Assembly: GCA_030613505.1 (NCBI GenBank)
Contig: JAUWLW010000008.1
Location: 1-64,000 of the forward strand
Source: Candidatus Zixiibacteriota bacterium
GTDB taxonomy: Bacteria; RBG-13-66-14; B26-G2; WVWN01
Reading direction: 5' to 3'
DNA length: 64,000 nucleotides
Below, piece by piece: positions 1 to 8,996 of this stretch; position 1 is the first letter of the stretch; every line of letters begins with the position of its first letter. The notes under the pieces are model-generated. The model worked only from the letters and a program-made list of their open reading frames with translations, had not been told where the DNA came from and did no database searches. Made by a program: the position numbers and the translations under genes.

Positions 1-2
1 TT

Positions 3-1427
3 CTAAAGTTAGAAGGGCTCCGGGTTACGGTCAACATCTTCCTCCTATTGCTCGCGGCGGCGGCTTTCGAACACGTCTCCGACTACGGGTGGGTGCCTAC
101 CGTGGGCCGCATAATGCGAGGTACAATATTCGTCTTCGGCATATACCTCGCATTCCGCCTGCTCGAGCATATATTCGTCCGCCGCGTCGTCAAAGAGAAA
201 AAGCGCGTCGAAATTCCGCGCATAGTTCGCGATATCATACGCCTGGCGGTTTTAGTCCTCGCCGTATTATTCGCGCTGAAAGCCTTTTTGGGGCTCGAGC
301 CGACGGCCCTCATCGCGACGTCCACCGTACTCTCCGCGATCATCGGCCTGGCGATGCAAGACGTACTGGCCAATATATTCGCCGGTATCGCCCTCCAAAT
401 CGGCAAACCGTTTCGCGTCGGCGACTGGGTTACCGCCTACGACCAAACCGGAACGGTCGTCTCGACGTCGTGGCGCGCGACCCGTATCAAGACCCGCGAC
501 AATCACATCGTCGAAATCCCGAACGCGAACATCGCAAAGGCCGAAATCTACAATTACTCCGTACCCACGCCGCTTCAACGTCGCCACGTCGAGGTGGGCG
601 TAGTATACGGCGTGCCGCCCAATACGGTAAAAAAAGTACTACTGGAAGCCGCCCTCGCTGCCAAGGGGGTCTTAAAAGAGCCGGACCCAGACGTCCTCCT
701 CACCGAGTACGGCGACTTCGCAATCACATATCACCTCCGTTACTGGTTGAAGAATTTCGCGGATGTCCCGCAGACCGAAGACCGCATCATGACCAATATC
801 TGGTACCACTTTAAACGTGCCGGCATCACCATCCCCTTCCCTATCCGCGACGTGACGTTACGTCACATCGACGAGAAGGCCGAAACCCGAGCCGCCGAAG
901 AGCGCCGGGCCCGCGTCAGGGCGTATTTCGAAGACGTCGACCTTCTGGCTGCCCTCTCCAAAACCGAGCGCAACAAACTCGCCGCCGGAGCCGCCGAAAG
1001 ACGTTACGCCGCCAGCGAAAGGATCGTCCGCCAGGGAGATCCCGGCTCAGAGTTTTTTATCGTCGTATCCGGGAAGGTCCGGGTTACCGTGCGCCGCGAG
1101 GAAGGCCGCGCCGTCGATTTGGGCATATCCGGCCCCGGGTTTTTCTTCGGCGAGATGTCTCTTTTAACCGGCGAGCCGCGACGGGCTACGATCACGGCGA
1201 CGGAGGATACGGACGTGGTGGTAGTCGGCAAAGGTGGATTTCAGGAGATAATCGCCGCCCACCCCAAAATAGCCGATAAACTATCAAGCGCTATAGAAAA
1301 ACGGCGAACCGACATCGAACGCGAATTCGCCGAAGCAGGCGATGCAGACGCGGCCGCGACGGTGGAAAAAGAATATTCCCGCGAGAACGTTTTAAAGAAA
1401 ATAAAAACTTTTTTTGATATCGAATAG
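3..1427 (+). CDS. MscS-family mechanosensitive channel with C-terminal cyclic-nucleotide-binding domain (5' partial)
   Basis: Small-conductance mechanosensitive channel of the inner membrane, probably gated or tuned by a nucleotide ligand. The N-terminal part is hydrophobic. The pore helix with the Gly/Ala pattern typical of MscS (AIIGLAMQDVLANIFAG) is at about residue 98 of the tracked ORF, followed by the beta domain entrance GKPFRVGDWV. From about residue 300 there is a complete cNMP-binding domain whose phosphate cassette reads FFGEMSLLTGEPRRATI, keeping the Glu and Arg that contact the ligand. The ORF track starts at a TTG (48), but the frame stays open to base 3 with hydrophobic residues (IFLLLLAAAAF), so the true start is probably outside the window. 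Fusion of MscS with a cNMP domain is known in bacteria; the ligand here is not known. Confidence 0.9.
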   Translation, partial: LKLEGLRVTVNIFLLLLAAAAFEHVSDYGWVPTVGRIMRGTIFVFGIYLAFRLLEHIFVRRVVKEKKRVEIPRIVRDIIRLAVLVLAVLFALKAFLGLEPTALIATSTVLSAIIGLAMQDVLANIFAGIALQIGKPFRVGDWVTAYDQTGTVVSTSWRATRIKTRDNHIVEIPNANIAKAEIYNYSVPTPLQRRHVEVGVVYGVPPNTVKKVLLEAALAAKGVLKEPDPDVLLTEYGDFAITYHLRYWLKNFADVPQTEDRIMTNIWYHFKRAGITIPFPIRDVTLRHIDEKAETRAAEERRARVRAYFEDVDLLAALSKTERNKLAAGAAERRYAASERIVRQGDPGSEFFIVVSGKVRVTVRREEGRAVDLGISGPGFFFGEMSLLTGEPRRATITATEDTDVVVVGKGGFQEIIAAHPKIADKLSSAIEKRRTDIEREFAEAGDADAAATVEKEYSRENVLKKIKTFFDIE

Positions 1428-1623
1428 CCGCTCCCGGCAAAGCGCCCCCGGTGAAATTTATTATTTAGACGGGGCAATCGGAATTTTCCGCTCCGGCGAT
1501 TTATCCCCGTTAAAGTTTAAGCCCCTTAAAACGTACCCGCGCCGGTTTAGGCCGACGCGCTTTTAATTAGGAGCGCCCGAGCTACTTGACGTAAAACCGT
1601 TCGCATAAACGAAAAGGTTTCTA

Positions 1624-1632
1624 TGTTATAAT
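1624..1632 (+). promoter_or_regulatory. Extended -10 promoter upstream of accD
   Basis: The sequence TG-T-TATAAT is a perfect -10 hexamer with the TGn extension. No convincing -35 box lies 16-18 bp upstream, which fits extended -10 promoters. Transcription would start near 1640, about 48 nt before the accD start codon. Inference from motif only. Confidence 0.45.
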
Positions 1633-1687
1633 AAGTGCTCTAATCGTACTCGCACCGGCCTTAAATCCGTTTTTTAATTAAGAAATA

Positions 1688-2560
1688 ATGACAGAAGAAA
1701 ACAAAAAAAGCCGAGAAGAAAACCAAGCCAAGCATAAAGTACCGTCCGGCATCTGGATTAAGTGCAAGAGTTGCCGCGAGCCGCTCTTCGCCGCCGAGCT
1801 CGAGCGCAACCTTATGGTATGCCCGAAGTGCGATTATCACTTCCCGCTGGGCGCCGATAAACGCATCGACCTCTTAACCGACGAAGGTTCTTTCCAAGAG
1901 TACGACGCGGACCTGGCCGCGGTGGACGTTCTGTCATTCACCGATAAAAAGCCTTATCTCCAAAGGCTCGCCGAAGCTAAGAAAAGGACCGGCGTTAAGG
2001 ACGCCGTCGTGAGCGGCCTCGCGACGCTGGAGGGCATTCCCATCTCCGTCGCCGCGATGGACTTCGGCTTTATAGGCGGCTCGATGGGCAGCGTGGTAGG
2101 CGAGAAGGTAGCCCGTACTTTCAAGCGCGGCGTTGCCCACCGGCGGCCCGTCGTGATAGCGCCTACTTCGGGCGGCGCCCGCATGCAAGAAGGCGTCGTC
2201 TCGCTCATGCAGCTCGGAAAGACCAACGCCGCCGCGGCCGAGCTGGCCGACGCAGGCCTCCCTTACGTCGTCGTTATTTCCGACCCCACGACGGCGGGCG
2301 TGATGGCGTCCTACGCCTCGGTGGGCGACGTGATCATCTCCGAGCCCAACGCGCTGATGGGCTTCGCCGGGCCCCGGGTTATTATGGAAACCATCCGACA
2401 GGAACTGCCGCGCGGTTTCCAGCGCGCCGAATTCCAACTCGAGCACGGCTTCGTTGACATCATAGCTCACCGACGCGACGTCAGGAGTATCGTAGTCGAA
2501 TTATTGAAGGTATTGACGCCGGAAGTTATACTTGCTTCGCTCCAAGACGGGGAGCCTTAG
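1688..2560 (+). CDS. accD: Acetyl-CoA carboxylase carboxyltransferase subunit beta
   Basis: Beta subunit of the carboxyltransferase half of acetyl-CoA carboxylase, which moves the carboxyl group from carboxybiotin to acetyl-CoA to make malonyl-CoA for fatty acid synthesis. At 290 aa it has normal length. The N-terminal zinc ribbon is intact: two CxxC pairs about 19 residues apart (CKSC and CPKC, residues ~27-50). The crotonase-type core follows, with the GGSMGSVVGEK and SGGARMQEG motifs that bind CoA substrates. The start ATG has only a weak AAG Shine-Dalgarno element. No accA, accB or accC lies nearby. Confidence 0.96.
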   Translation: MTEENKKSREENQAKHKVPSGIWIKCKSCREPLFAAELERNLMVCPKCDYHFPLGADKRIDLLTDEGSFQEYDADLAAVDVLSFTDKKPYLQRLAEAKKRTGVKDAVVSGLATLEGIPISVAAMDFGFIGGSMGSVVGEKVARTFKRGVAHRRPVVIAPTSGGARMQEGVVSLMQLGKTNAAAAELADAGLPYVVVISDPTTAGVMASYASVGDVIISEPNALMGFAGPRVIMETIRQELPRGFQRAEFQLEHGFVDIIAHRRDVRSIVVELLKVLTPEVILASLQDGEP

Positions 2561-2727
2561 TGGCCGGCACGGACGGAATTGGAAACGTCCTTTCGAAAGC
2601 CGGACGGTTTGTCCTATGGCTCGCCGGCAGACCGTCCGTTCGTAAAGCGGCCCCCGGCAGGCCGACCGAACTCCAACCGGAATTGACTCACCGCGTCGAT
2701 AACGCCACTTCGTGAATATAAGAGGTT

Positions 2728-4611
2728 TTGGTCAAACTTAGTCACATACGAACAGCGCTAGTAAAGGGCGCGCGGCCGCTGCGTTGGCCCGCGGCCGCTC
2801 TGGCAGTTGGCGTCATCTGGAGCTTGGCTGAAACGCTGGTAATCCGAACCGTTTTCGATTCGGGTTTCTACTTCAGCCGGAGCTTAACGTCGGCCTTCAA
2901 CGGCCGTGTCGTCTTCTACGGCTTGGTTTCTGTAACCGTATGGGCACTTGTAATGCTCGGCGCAAGGTTGTGGCGTTGGGTTTTCGGCCGCGACTTCTCC
3001 CTCGACGCCGTAGCCAGGCGCACAATAACCTTTTGGGCCGCGGGGGCGGCGTGGGTTAACTTAACTATAATGGCGGCCTACTTGTTCCACGATAAACTAG
3101 GCATCCACCCCGGCAACCGGTTCGTACTCGTAGGCCTCGGCGCCGTCCCGTCGTTATTCGCCTTAGCGGCATTAATATTATTCCTAAACTGGCTGCGGCG
3201 ACGCTTCGGCGCGGCTCGGGCCGTCTTAAAATCCGTAGGCTATGCTTTCTTGGCCGCGGCCCTGGCCCTCGCCGCGACATCCTACGGCTACGAGCGGTTC
3301 CGGTCCTGGTCTAGGCCGAGGCCGTCGGGCTTACCCAACGTCGTATTCATAACGCTCGACGCGTGGCGAGCAGACGCGTTCCGCGACGACATCTCGCCGG
3401 CGATCGCGACCTTCGCGCGGGAAAACGGCCTGGTTTTTACGAACGCCCGGGCGCCGTCGTCTTGGACGCTACCGTCGTTCGCAGCTATATTCACCGGCTC
3501 GTACACCGTAACGCGGTCAAGCGGCGTCGAACGCCGAGACCACATCCAAGCGACCTGGGCCGAGGTAATGTGCAACGGCGGGTACGACACATTCGCCGTC
3601 TTCCATAATCCGCACCTCGATACCACCCGATTCGTTAACCGCGGTTTCACTCACTTCGACTACGTCCGTTTCAACGCCTTTTTAGCCGCAATTCACTACT
3701 ACGATACGGTTTGGTACTTCGCGAGGCGCGGGCGACGTTTCGTCCCCGAGACACCGGGCGAATCTAACCGCAAATTGACCGTCAGAACATTAACCGTTAT
3801 ACGTAAGAGTGTTCAAAGACCGAAATTTATTTGGGTACATTATTTGGACCCCCACTACCCGTACCAACCGACCGCCGGCATCTTACGGGAAAAGGCGCCG
3901 CACTTGTGCGATAAAACCGACCTCGGTACGGACAAAGGGAATTTATTGCCCGAAAATGCGGAAGCTATCAAAACATTATACGAATGTGAAGTGGAGAGCA
4001 CGGACCGTGAAGTGGCCCGCCTCCTGGCCGAACTCGCACGCGAACCCAACACACTCGTTATCATCTCGTCCGACCACGGCGAAGAATTCTTCGAACACGG
4101 CGGTACGCGACACGGCAAAACTTTATACGACGAGGTCTGCAAAGTCCCACTCGTAATAACTTTACCCAAGGCGGATCGTAATCACCTCCGCATAAACGAG
4201 ATATCTTCGCCGGTCAGCTTGGTGGACGTTGCCCCCTCCGTACTCAACTACCTCGGCCTACCCGTACCGCCGTCTATGGAAGGTCGAGTGGATATATTGT
4301 CGGGCGAAGTCCCCCGCGACCGTGAGGTCTTTATCACACTTAATTGTCCGAAATACCTTACCGCGGCCCTAATCGTCGGTGATAAAAAGGTAATTGCGAT
4401 GCTCGACGGCGACGACGTGCGCACCGAATATTACGACCTGAGCACCGACCCGGGCGAACAAAAGCCGTTGCCCCTCGACGAGGAGGGTAAACGGTTACGG
4501 ACAAGGCTCCTGGGATGGCTCGACGAGCGAGACGTCTCGCGCGAACGCGGCGCCGGCGGTAGACCCTTATTCAGCGACCGGGCGGACCTCAGGGCCTTGG
4601 GTTATATGTAA
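2728..4611 (+). CDS. Membrane-anchored sulfatase-fold (alkaline phosphatase superfamily) enzyme, copy 1
   Basis: Five predicted membrane helices (about residues 17-190) are followed by an extracytoplasmic sulfatase-fold domain. Metal-site motifs are present: VVFITLDAWRAD near residue 205, HYLDPHYPYQP, and ISSDHGEEFFEHGG. The nucleophile region reads WTLPSFAAIFTGSY; aligned by eye to the sulfatase CxPSR...TG signature, the Cys/Ser that becomes formylglycine is Thr247. Thr nucleophiles are typical of LtaS- and EptA-type phosphotransferases, and the 5-TM-plus-periplasmic layout matches those too. Transfer of a phospho-head group to an envelope polymer or lipid is therefore as likely as sulfate ester hydrolysis. 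The TTG start has an AAGAGG only 2 nt upstream, so the start is uncertain. A paralogue follows 21 bp downstream. Confidence 0.85.
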   Translation: MVKLSHIRTALVKGARPLRWPAAALAVGVIWSLAETLVIRTVFDSGFYFSRSLTSAFNGRVVFYGLVSVTVWALVMLGARLWRWVFGRDFSLDAVARRTITFWAAGAAWVNLTIMAAYLFHDKLGIHPGNRFVLVGLGAVPSLFALAALILFLNWLRRRFGAARAVLKSVGYAFLAAALALAATSYGYERFRSWSRPRPSGLPNVVFITLDAWRADAFRDDISPAIATFARENGLVFTNARAPSSWTLPSFAAIFTGSYTVTRSSGVERRDHIQATWAEVMCNGGYDTFAVFHNPHLDTTRFVNRGFTHFDYVRFNAFLAAIHYYDTVWYFARRGRRFVPETPGESNRKLTVRTLTVIRKSVQRPKFIWVHYLDPHYPYQPTAGILREKAPHLCDKTDLGTDKGNLLPENAEAIKTLYECEVESTDREVARLLAELAREPNTLVIISSDHGEEFFEHGGTRHGKTLYDEVCKVPLVITLPKADRNHLRINEISSPVSLVDVAPSVLNYLGLPVPPSMEGRVDILSGEVPRDREVFITLNCPKYLTAALIVGDKKVIAMLDGDDVRTEYYDLSTDPGEQKPLPLDEEGKRLRTRLLGWLDERDVSRERGAGGRPLFSDRADLRALGYM

Positions 4612-4632
4612 CTGCCCCGCCCGAACGTTAAT

Positions 4633-6522
4633 ATGGCATTAAAAAACCGGACACGGAACAATTTCGCGAGAGGCGCCGGCCTGGTCGGATGGCTGGCGGC
4701 GGCTGTCGGCATCGGCTTCTACTGGGCCCTCGCCGAGACGTTAATCCACCGCGGCTTGTTCGCCACCGGCTTCTACTACAATCAGAGTTTCGCGGACGCC
4801 CTCAACGGTCGCATCATCTTTTACGGCTTGGCCTCTTGCCTCCTTTGGGTCGCGTTCGCGCTGGGAGTAAAACTCTTCCGCCGGCTACGCCGTCGCAGCT
4901 TAACGCCGACAGCCGTCGGTTTGCAAGCATTAGTCGGCCTGGCCGCGGTAGCCGCGTGGGTTAATTTGGACGTCGTGGCGATGTACGTCCTGTACGAGCG
5001 GCTGGGCGTAAAGGTTAAAGCAGGGCTCGCGTTTCCAGCGCTCATTAGCGGCCCCACATTATTGATAACCACCGCCCTGCTCTTTTTGTCCGTTCGCGTT
5101 TGGCGGCGCTTGGGCCGGGGTAAGGTAGTATTAAGAACCGTTGGCCGGTTCATCTTAGCGGCGGGTCTCGTCCTGGCCGTGACCTCGCACGGCGTAAAAT
5201 ATTACCGCTCGTGGTTTCGGCCCGCGCCTGCCGAGTTGCCGGACGTCGTCTTCATAACGCTGGACGCCTGGCGCGCCGACGCGTTCAACGCCGAATTTTC
5301 CCCCGCGATCTTGGCGTTCGCGGAACGCGACGGCGTCATCTTCAGCCGAGCGCGCTCGACGGCCCCGTGCACGCTCCAATCCTTCGCCGGGGCGTTGACG
5401 GGCTCGTACAACGTTACCCGCCCCAACAGTATGGAATATAAAGAAAACCTCCGAACGACGTGGGCTCAGGTTATGTGGGAGCACGGCTACGATACGTACG
5501 CCGTCCTCGGCAACCCCTACCTCGATACGGTTCGCCTGCTCCACCGCGGCTTCGCGCACTACGACTACGCCGACTTTAACCCTCTCCTCGCCGCCGTCCA
5601 TTTCTACGATACGGCGTGGTACTTCGCTATGAGGGGGAGCGCGTTCAAGCCGGAAAACCCGGGCCGAACGAGCCGCCGCTTAACGGAGAAAACGCTCGCC
5701 GTTATACGCAAAAAATCGCGTAGGCCCAAGTTCGTCTGGGTTCATTACTTGGACCCCCATTACCCGTACCAACCGACCGACGCCGTCCTTCGAGAAAACG
5801 CGCCCAACTTATTAAACAAAACGGCCTACGGTACTGACCGGGGAAAATTGGACGCTAAAAACGTGGCGACGATAAAAGCGTTGTACGATTACGAAGTAAA
5901 AACTACCGACGCGTACGTCGCCCGCCTTTTAACCGAGCTGGCCGCTCGCCCCAACGTGCTGGTAATCATAAGCTCCGACCACGGCGAGGAATTCGTCGAA
6001 CACGGCCAATTCGAACATCGCAAGACGTTATACGACGAGGTAATCCGCGTCCCGTTAATAATCTCGCTACCGAAAGATGATCGCGGGCGCCCGACCGCCC
6101 CGCACGTCTCGGCGCCGATAAGCCTGATAGACGTAGCGCCGTCGACGCTCACATACGTCGGCCTGGATATACCTCCCACAATGGAGGGCCGAACGGATTT
6201 AATAACGGGCCGCGTACCGGAAGAGCGCGACGTATATTCGACGCTCTGGCACCCCGACGGGCCCTTCCTCGCTACCCTGGTCAAAGGTGACAAAAAAATC
6301 ATCCAGAAAATCAAGGCCGGCGAAACAACGTACGAATATTTCGATTTAGCCACCGACCCCGGCGAACAAAGTCCCCTACCGCTCGACGCTGTAGGTGAGG
6401 AACTAAAGGACCAGATCGCCGCATGGGTCCGGGACCACGTCGACTTCCGCGAAAGCGGCGTTGACGAAGCGGAGCTGTTCGGCGACCGCGCCGACCTGAA
6501 AGCTTTAGGATACGTACAATAG
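4633..6522 (+). CDS. Membrane-anchored sulfatase-fold (alkaline phosphatase superfamily) enzyme, copy 2
   Basis: Tandem paralogue of the preceding gene, of almost the same length (629 vs 627 aa) and colinear throughout: five N-terminal TM helices, VVFITLDAWRADAFN, HYLDPHYPYQPTDA, ISSDHGEEFVEHG, and the same closing phrase (RADL-ALGY). The active-site segment is CTLQSFAGALTGSY, again with Thr at position 247 where a formylglycine sulfatase has Cys or Ser; here a Cys sits one residue earlier. The pair probably arose by duplication and shares one transcript (21 bp gap). Likely role is modification of envelope glycans or lipids; the substrate cannot be told from sequence. Confidence 0.85.
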   Translation: MALKNRTRNNFARGAGLVGWLAAAVGIGFYWALAETLIHRGLFATGFYYNQSFADALNGRIIFYGLASCLLWVAFALGVKLFRRLRRRSLTPTAVGLQALVGLAAVAAWVNLDVVAMYVLYERLGVKVKAGLAFPALISGPTLLITTALLFLSVRVWRRLGRGKVVLRTVGRFILAAGLVLAVTSHGVKYYRSWFRPAPAELPDVVFITLDAWRADAFNAEFSPAILAFAERDGVIFSRARSTAPCTLQSFAGALTGSYNVTRPNSMEYKENLRTTWAQVMWEHGYDTYAVLGNPYLDTVRLLHRGFAHYDYADFNPLLAAVHFYDTAWYFAMRGSAFKPENPGRTSRRLTEKTLAVIRKKSRRPKFVWVHYLDPHYPYQPTDAVLRENAPNLLNKTAYGTDRGKLDAKNVATIKALYDYEVKTTDAYVARLLTELAARPNVLVIISSDHGEEFVEHGQFEHRKTLYDEVIRVPLIISLPKDDRGRPTAPHVSAPISLIDVAPSTLTYVGLDIPPTMEGRTDLITGRVPEERDVYSTLWHPDGPFLATLVKGDKKIIQKIKAGETTYEYFDLATDPGEQSPLPLDAVGEELKDQIAAWVRDHVDFRESGVDEAELFGDRADLKALGYVQ

Positions 6523-6556
6523 GTTTAGAAACGCGGACCACCCACTCCGGGCTTAC

Positions 6557-6573
6557 TGCGCCATTTTGGCGCA
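6557..6573. promoter_or_regulatory. Perfect inverted repeat between sulfatase pair and groES
   Basis: TGCGCCA-TTT-TGGCGCA is a perfect 7-bp palindrome with a 3-nt loop. No T-tract follows, so it is a poor intrinsic terminator. It could be an operator or a 3' stabilising stem for the upstream transcript. Function not established. Confidence 0.35.
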
Positions 6574-6665
6574 ACAAGTAATAAAACCGCCAATTTGACA
6601 AATAAGGACACTGCTGTCTACGCCGCAATCGCCTGAAAATAATACGTTTCTAGGTGAAGTATTTT

Positions 6666-6680
6666 TGGCACATTATTTGC
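6666..6680 (+). promoter_or_regulatory. Sigma-54-like (-24/-12) promoter upstream of groESL
   Basis: TGGCAC-N5-TTGC matches the conserved cores of the sigma-54 consensus (TGGCAC at -24, TTGC at -12, with correct spacing). Transcription would begin near 6692, about 70 nt before groES. I could not find a CIRCE (HrcA) element or a convincing sigma-70 pair here; a TATAAT at 6721 lacks a spaced -35 box. Confidence 0.45.
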
Positions 6681-6760
6681 GACTTAATTATAACGTATTT
6701 CCCCTGACACCGCATATCCCTATAATCTCACCACCCTTATTATAGAAAGGACCCCATCTT

Positions 6761-7084
6761 ATGATCAAAGTCCGTCCGTTGGGAGACCGCATCCTCGTCG
6801 AGCGGCTTGAGGAAGAAGAAGTAATTAAAGGCGGCATTATAATCCCTGATACCGCCAAAGAAAAACCCCAGCGCGGCGAAGTTATAGCCGTAGGCCTGGG
6901 GCGCTTGGACGAGGACGGCAAGCGCGTACCGCTCGACGTACAAGTCGGCGACAACATCTTGTTCGGTAAGTACGCCGGCAGCGAAGTTACCATAGACGAC
7001 GACGAATACCTCATAATGCGCGAGGAGGACGTCCTCGCCATCATCGAAGAAGGCAAACCCGATAAAAAACCCGGAAAGAAGTAA
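6761..7084 (+). CDS. groES: Co-chaperonin GroES (Hsp10)
   Basis: Lid of the GroEL folding chamber in the cytoplasm. The 107-aa protein begins with the family signature [16 protein letters not shown] and contains the mobile loop ([20 protein letters not shown]) that docks on GroEL, followed by [14 protein letters not shown]. It is slightly longer than the usual ~97 aa because of a basic C-terminal tail (PDKKPGKK). AAAGGA lies 10 nt before the ATG. groEL follows after 34 bp, forming the usual bicistronic operon. Confidence 0.97.
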   Translation: MIKVRPLGDRILVERLEEEEVIKGGIIIPDTAKEKPQRGEVIAVGLGRLDEDGKRVPLDVQVGDNILFGKYAGSEVTIDDDEYLIMREEDVLAIIEEGKPDKKPGKK

Positions 7085-7118
7085 TCCTCGAAATAACACC
7101 CTTTAGGAGGGTCCGTTA

Positions 7119-8744
7119 ATGGCAAAACAGCTAGAGTACGGCGTAGAAGCCCGCGCGGCTATTCAGAAGGGCGTAAAGAAACTCGCCCGCGCCGTTAAAG
7201 TAACGCTGGGCCCGAAAGGCAGGACCGTCATCCTCGATAAGAAATTCGGGAGCCCGGTTATCACCAAAGACGGCGTAACCGTCGCCAAAGAGATCGAGCT
7301 CGAAGACCCTTTCGAGAATATGGGCGCCCAAATGGTCCGGGAGGTCGCCTCCAAGACCTCCGACATGGCGGGAGACGGTACCACGACGGCCACCGTCTTG
7401 GCCGAAGCCATCTTCGACGAGGGTCTGAAAATGGTCACGGCCGGCGCCAACCCTATGGCTATAAAGCGCGGGATAGACGCCGCGGTAGAGGCCGTGGTCG
7501 ATAAGTTCAAGGAAACCTCCGACGACGTCAAAGAATCAAAGGAGATCGCCGCCGTAGGTACAATATCGGCTAATAGCGACCCCACCATCGGCAACCTCAT
7601 CGCGGGCGCGATGGACAAGGTAGGCAAGGACGGCGTCATCACCGTCGAAGAAGCCAAGGGAATGGAAACCACCCTCGAGGTCGTCGAAGGTATGCAGTTC
7701 GACCGTGGCTACCTCTCACCCTACTTCATTACCGACGCCGAGAAGATGGAATGCGTGCTCGATGAACCGCAAATCCTCATCTTCGAAAAGAAAATAAGCG
7801 CGCTCCGCGACCTCTTGCCGCTCCTCGAAACCATCGCGAAAACGGGTAAACCGCTCCTGGTCATAGCCGAGGACGTCGAGGGCGAAGCGCTGGCGACACT
7901 CGTCGTCAACAAGATACGCGGCATCTTCAAATGCGCCGCGGTCAAAGCCCCCGGGTTCGGCGAACGCCGCAAAGCCATGATCGAGGATATCGCCGTGCTG
8001 ACCGACGGCCGCGCGATAACAGAAGACCTGGGCATCAAGCTCGAGAACATCCAGATGGAGGACCTAGGCTCGGCGAAGCAGGTCAAAATCGACAAAGACG
8101 ACACGACGATCGTGGGCGGCGCCGGCTCGGACGACGCCATTAAGGGCCGGATCGCGCAAATAAAGCGCCAAATCGACGATACCACGTCAGACTACGACCG
8201 CGAAAAACTCCAAGAACGTCTCGCCAAAATCGCCGGCGGCGTCGCCGTAATAAGCGTGGGCGCCGCGACCGAGACCGAAATGAAAGAGAAGAAAGCCCGG
8301 GTCGAAGACGCGTTGAGCGCCACGCGGGCCGCGGTTGAAGAGGGTATAGTCCCCGGCGGCGGCGTCATTTTTGTACGCGTTATGAACGCACTCGACCACC
8401 TCAAGCTTGAAGGCGAAGAGAAAATAGGCGCCGACATAGTCCGCAAAGCCCTCCAATCCCCCCTCCGCCAGATTGCCGACAACTCTGGCGAAGAGGGTTC
8501 GCTCGTCGTCCAAAAAGTGAAAGACGCCGACGACTTTAACTTCGGTTTCAACGCCGAAACTAACCAATACGAAGACCTGGTAGCCGCCGGCATTATAGAC
8601 CCGACCAAGGTCGTCCGTCTCGCCCTCCAGCACGCCGCGTCCATCACGGGCCTACTGCTGACTACCGAAGCGCTGGTGACGGAAAAACCCGAAGATGAAA
8701 AAGCACCCCCCGCGCCCCCCGGCGGTATGGGCGGAATGTACTAA
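7119..8744 (+). CDS. groEL: Chaperonin GroEL (Hsp60)
   Basis: ATP-dependent folding chaperonin, 541 aa, full length. Visible hallmarks are [19 protein letters not shown] near the N-terminus, the nucleotide-binding [14 protein letters not shown], the apical-domain stretch, the [12 protein letters not shown] signature, and a Gly/Met-rich C-terminal tail (GGMGGMY). A strong AGGAGG precedes the ATG. It is co-transcribed with groES and followed by a hairpin terminator. Confidence 0.98.
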   Translation: MAKQLEYGVEARAAIQKGVKKLARAVKVTLGPKGRTVILDKKFGSPVITKDGVTVAKEIELEDPFENMGAQMVREVASKTSDMAGDGTTTATVLAEAIFDEGLKMVTAGANPMAIKRGIDAAVEAVVDKFKETSDDVKESKEIAAVGTISANSDPTIGNLIAGAMDKVGKDGVITVEEAKGMETTLEVVEGMQFDRGYLSPYFITDAEKMECVLDEPQILIFEKKISALRDLLPLLETIAKTGKPLLVIAEDVEGEALATLVVNKIRGIFKCAAVKAPGFGERRKAMIEDIAVLTDGRAITEDLGIKLENIQMEDLGSAKQVKIDKDDTTIVGGAGSDDAIKGRIAQIKRQIDDTTSDYDREKLQERLAKIAGGVAVISVGAATETEMKEKKARVEDALSATRAAVEEGIVPGGGVIFVRVMNALDHLKLEGEEKIGADIVRKALQSPLRQIADNSGEEGSLVVQKVKDADDFNFGFNAETNQYEDLVAAGIIDPTKVVRLALQHAASITGLLLTTEALVTEKPEDEKAPPAPPGGMGGMY

Positions 8745-8767
8745 CGAACTGCTAGAGCGATTTATTT

Positions 8768-8799
8768 GAAGCCGGCCGCGAAGGCCGGCTTCGTTATTT
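8768..8799 (+). terminator. Rho-independent terminator of groESL
   Basis: GAAGCCGGCC-GCGAA-GGCCGGCTTC forms a perfect 10-bp stem, followed by GTTATTT. It sits 23 bp after the groEL stop codon. Confidence 0.75.
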
Positions 8800-8875
8800 C
8801 CCGACCGCCGTTCGAATCAGACCGCGCCGAGTCCAGGCCGCCGCCGCGAGCGCGCCGCAAATCGCTATTTTTCCC

Positions 8876-8904
8876 TTGCTAACGCTACTTCTAGTCGTTA
8901 TATT
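8876..8904 (+). promoter_or_regulatory. Sigma-70-like promoter of the tRNA gene
   Basis: TTGCTA and TATATT are separated by 17 bp and lie 10 bp upstream of the mature tRNA 5' end. Motif inference only. Confidence 0.4.
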
Positions 8905-8913
8905 ATAAACGTC

Positions 8914-8987
8914 GGCGGAGTAGCTCAGTCGGTTAGAGCACGCGGCTCATATCCGCGTTGTCGTGGGTTCGAATCCCTCCTCCGCCA
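8914..8987 (+). tRNA. tRNA-Met (anticodon CAU), elongator type
   Basis: Cloverleaf folds by eye: acceptor GGCGGAG/CTCCGCC, D arm GCTC...GAGC, anticodon stem CGCGG/CCGCG with loop CTCATAT (anticodon CAT), and T loop TTCGAAT. The T stem has one U-U mismatch. The 3' CCA is not encoded. A paired G1-C72 and no run of three G-C pairs in the anticodon stem argue against initiator tRNA. tRNA-Ile2 (lysidine-modified CAU) is a less likely alternative. Confidence 0.93.
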
Positions 8988-8996
8988 AAATACGCT

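Noticed and set aside
6698-6726. Sigma-70 promoter for groES using TATAAT at 6721
   Set aside because: The only -35-like hexamer nearby (CTGACA, 6704) is 11 bp away, too close to work as a pair.
8958-8996. ORF start inside the tRNA gene giving the peptide MSWVRIPPPPK
   Set aside because: This peptide is the well-known artefact of translating the 3' half of a tRNA. The real start of the TPR protein is the ATG at 8997.
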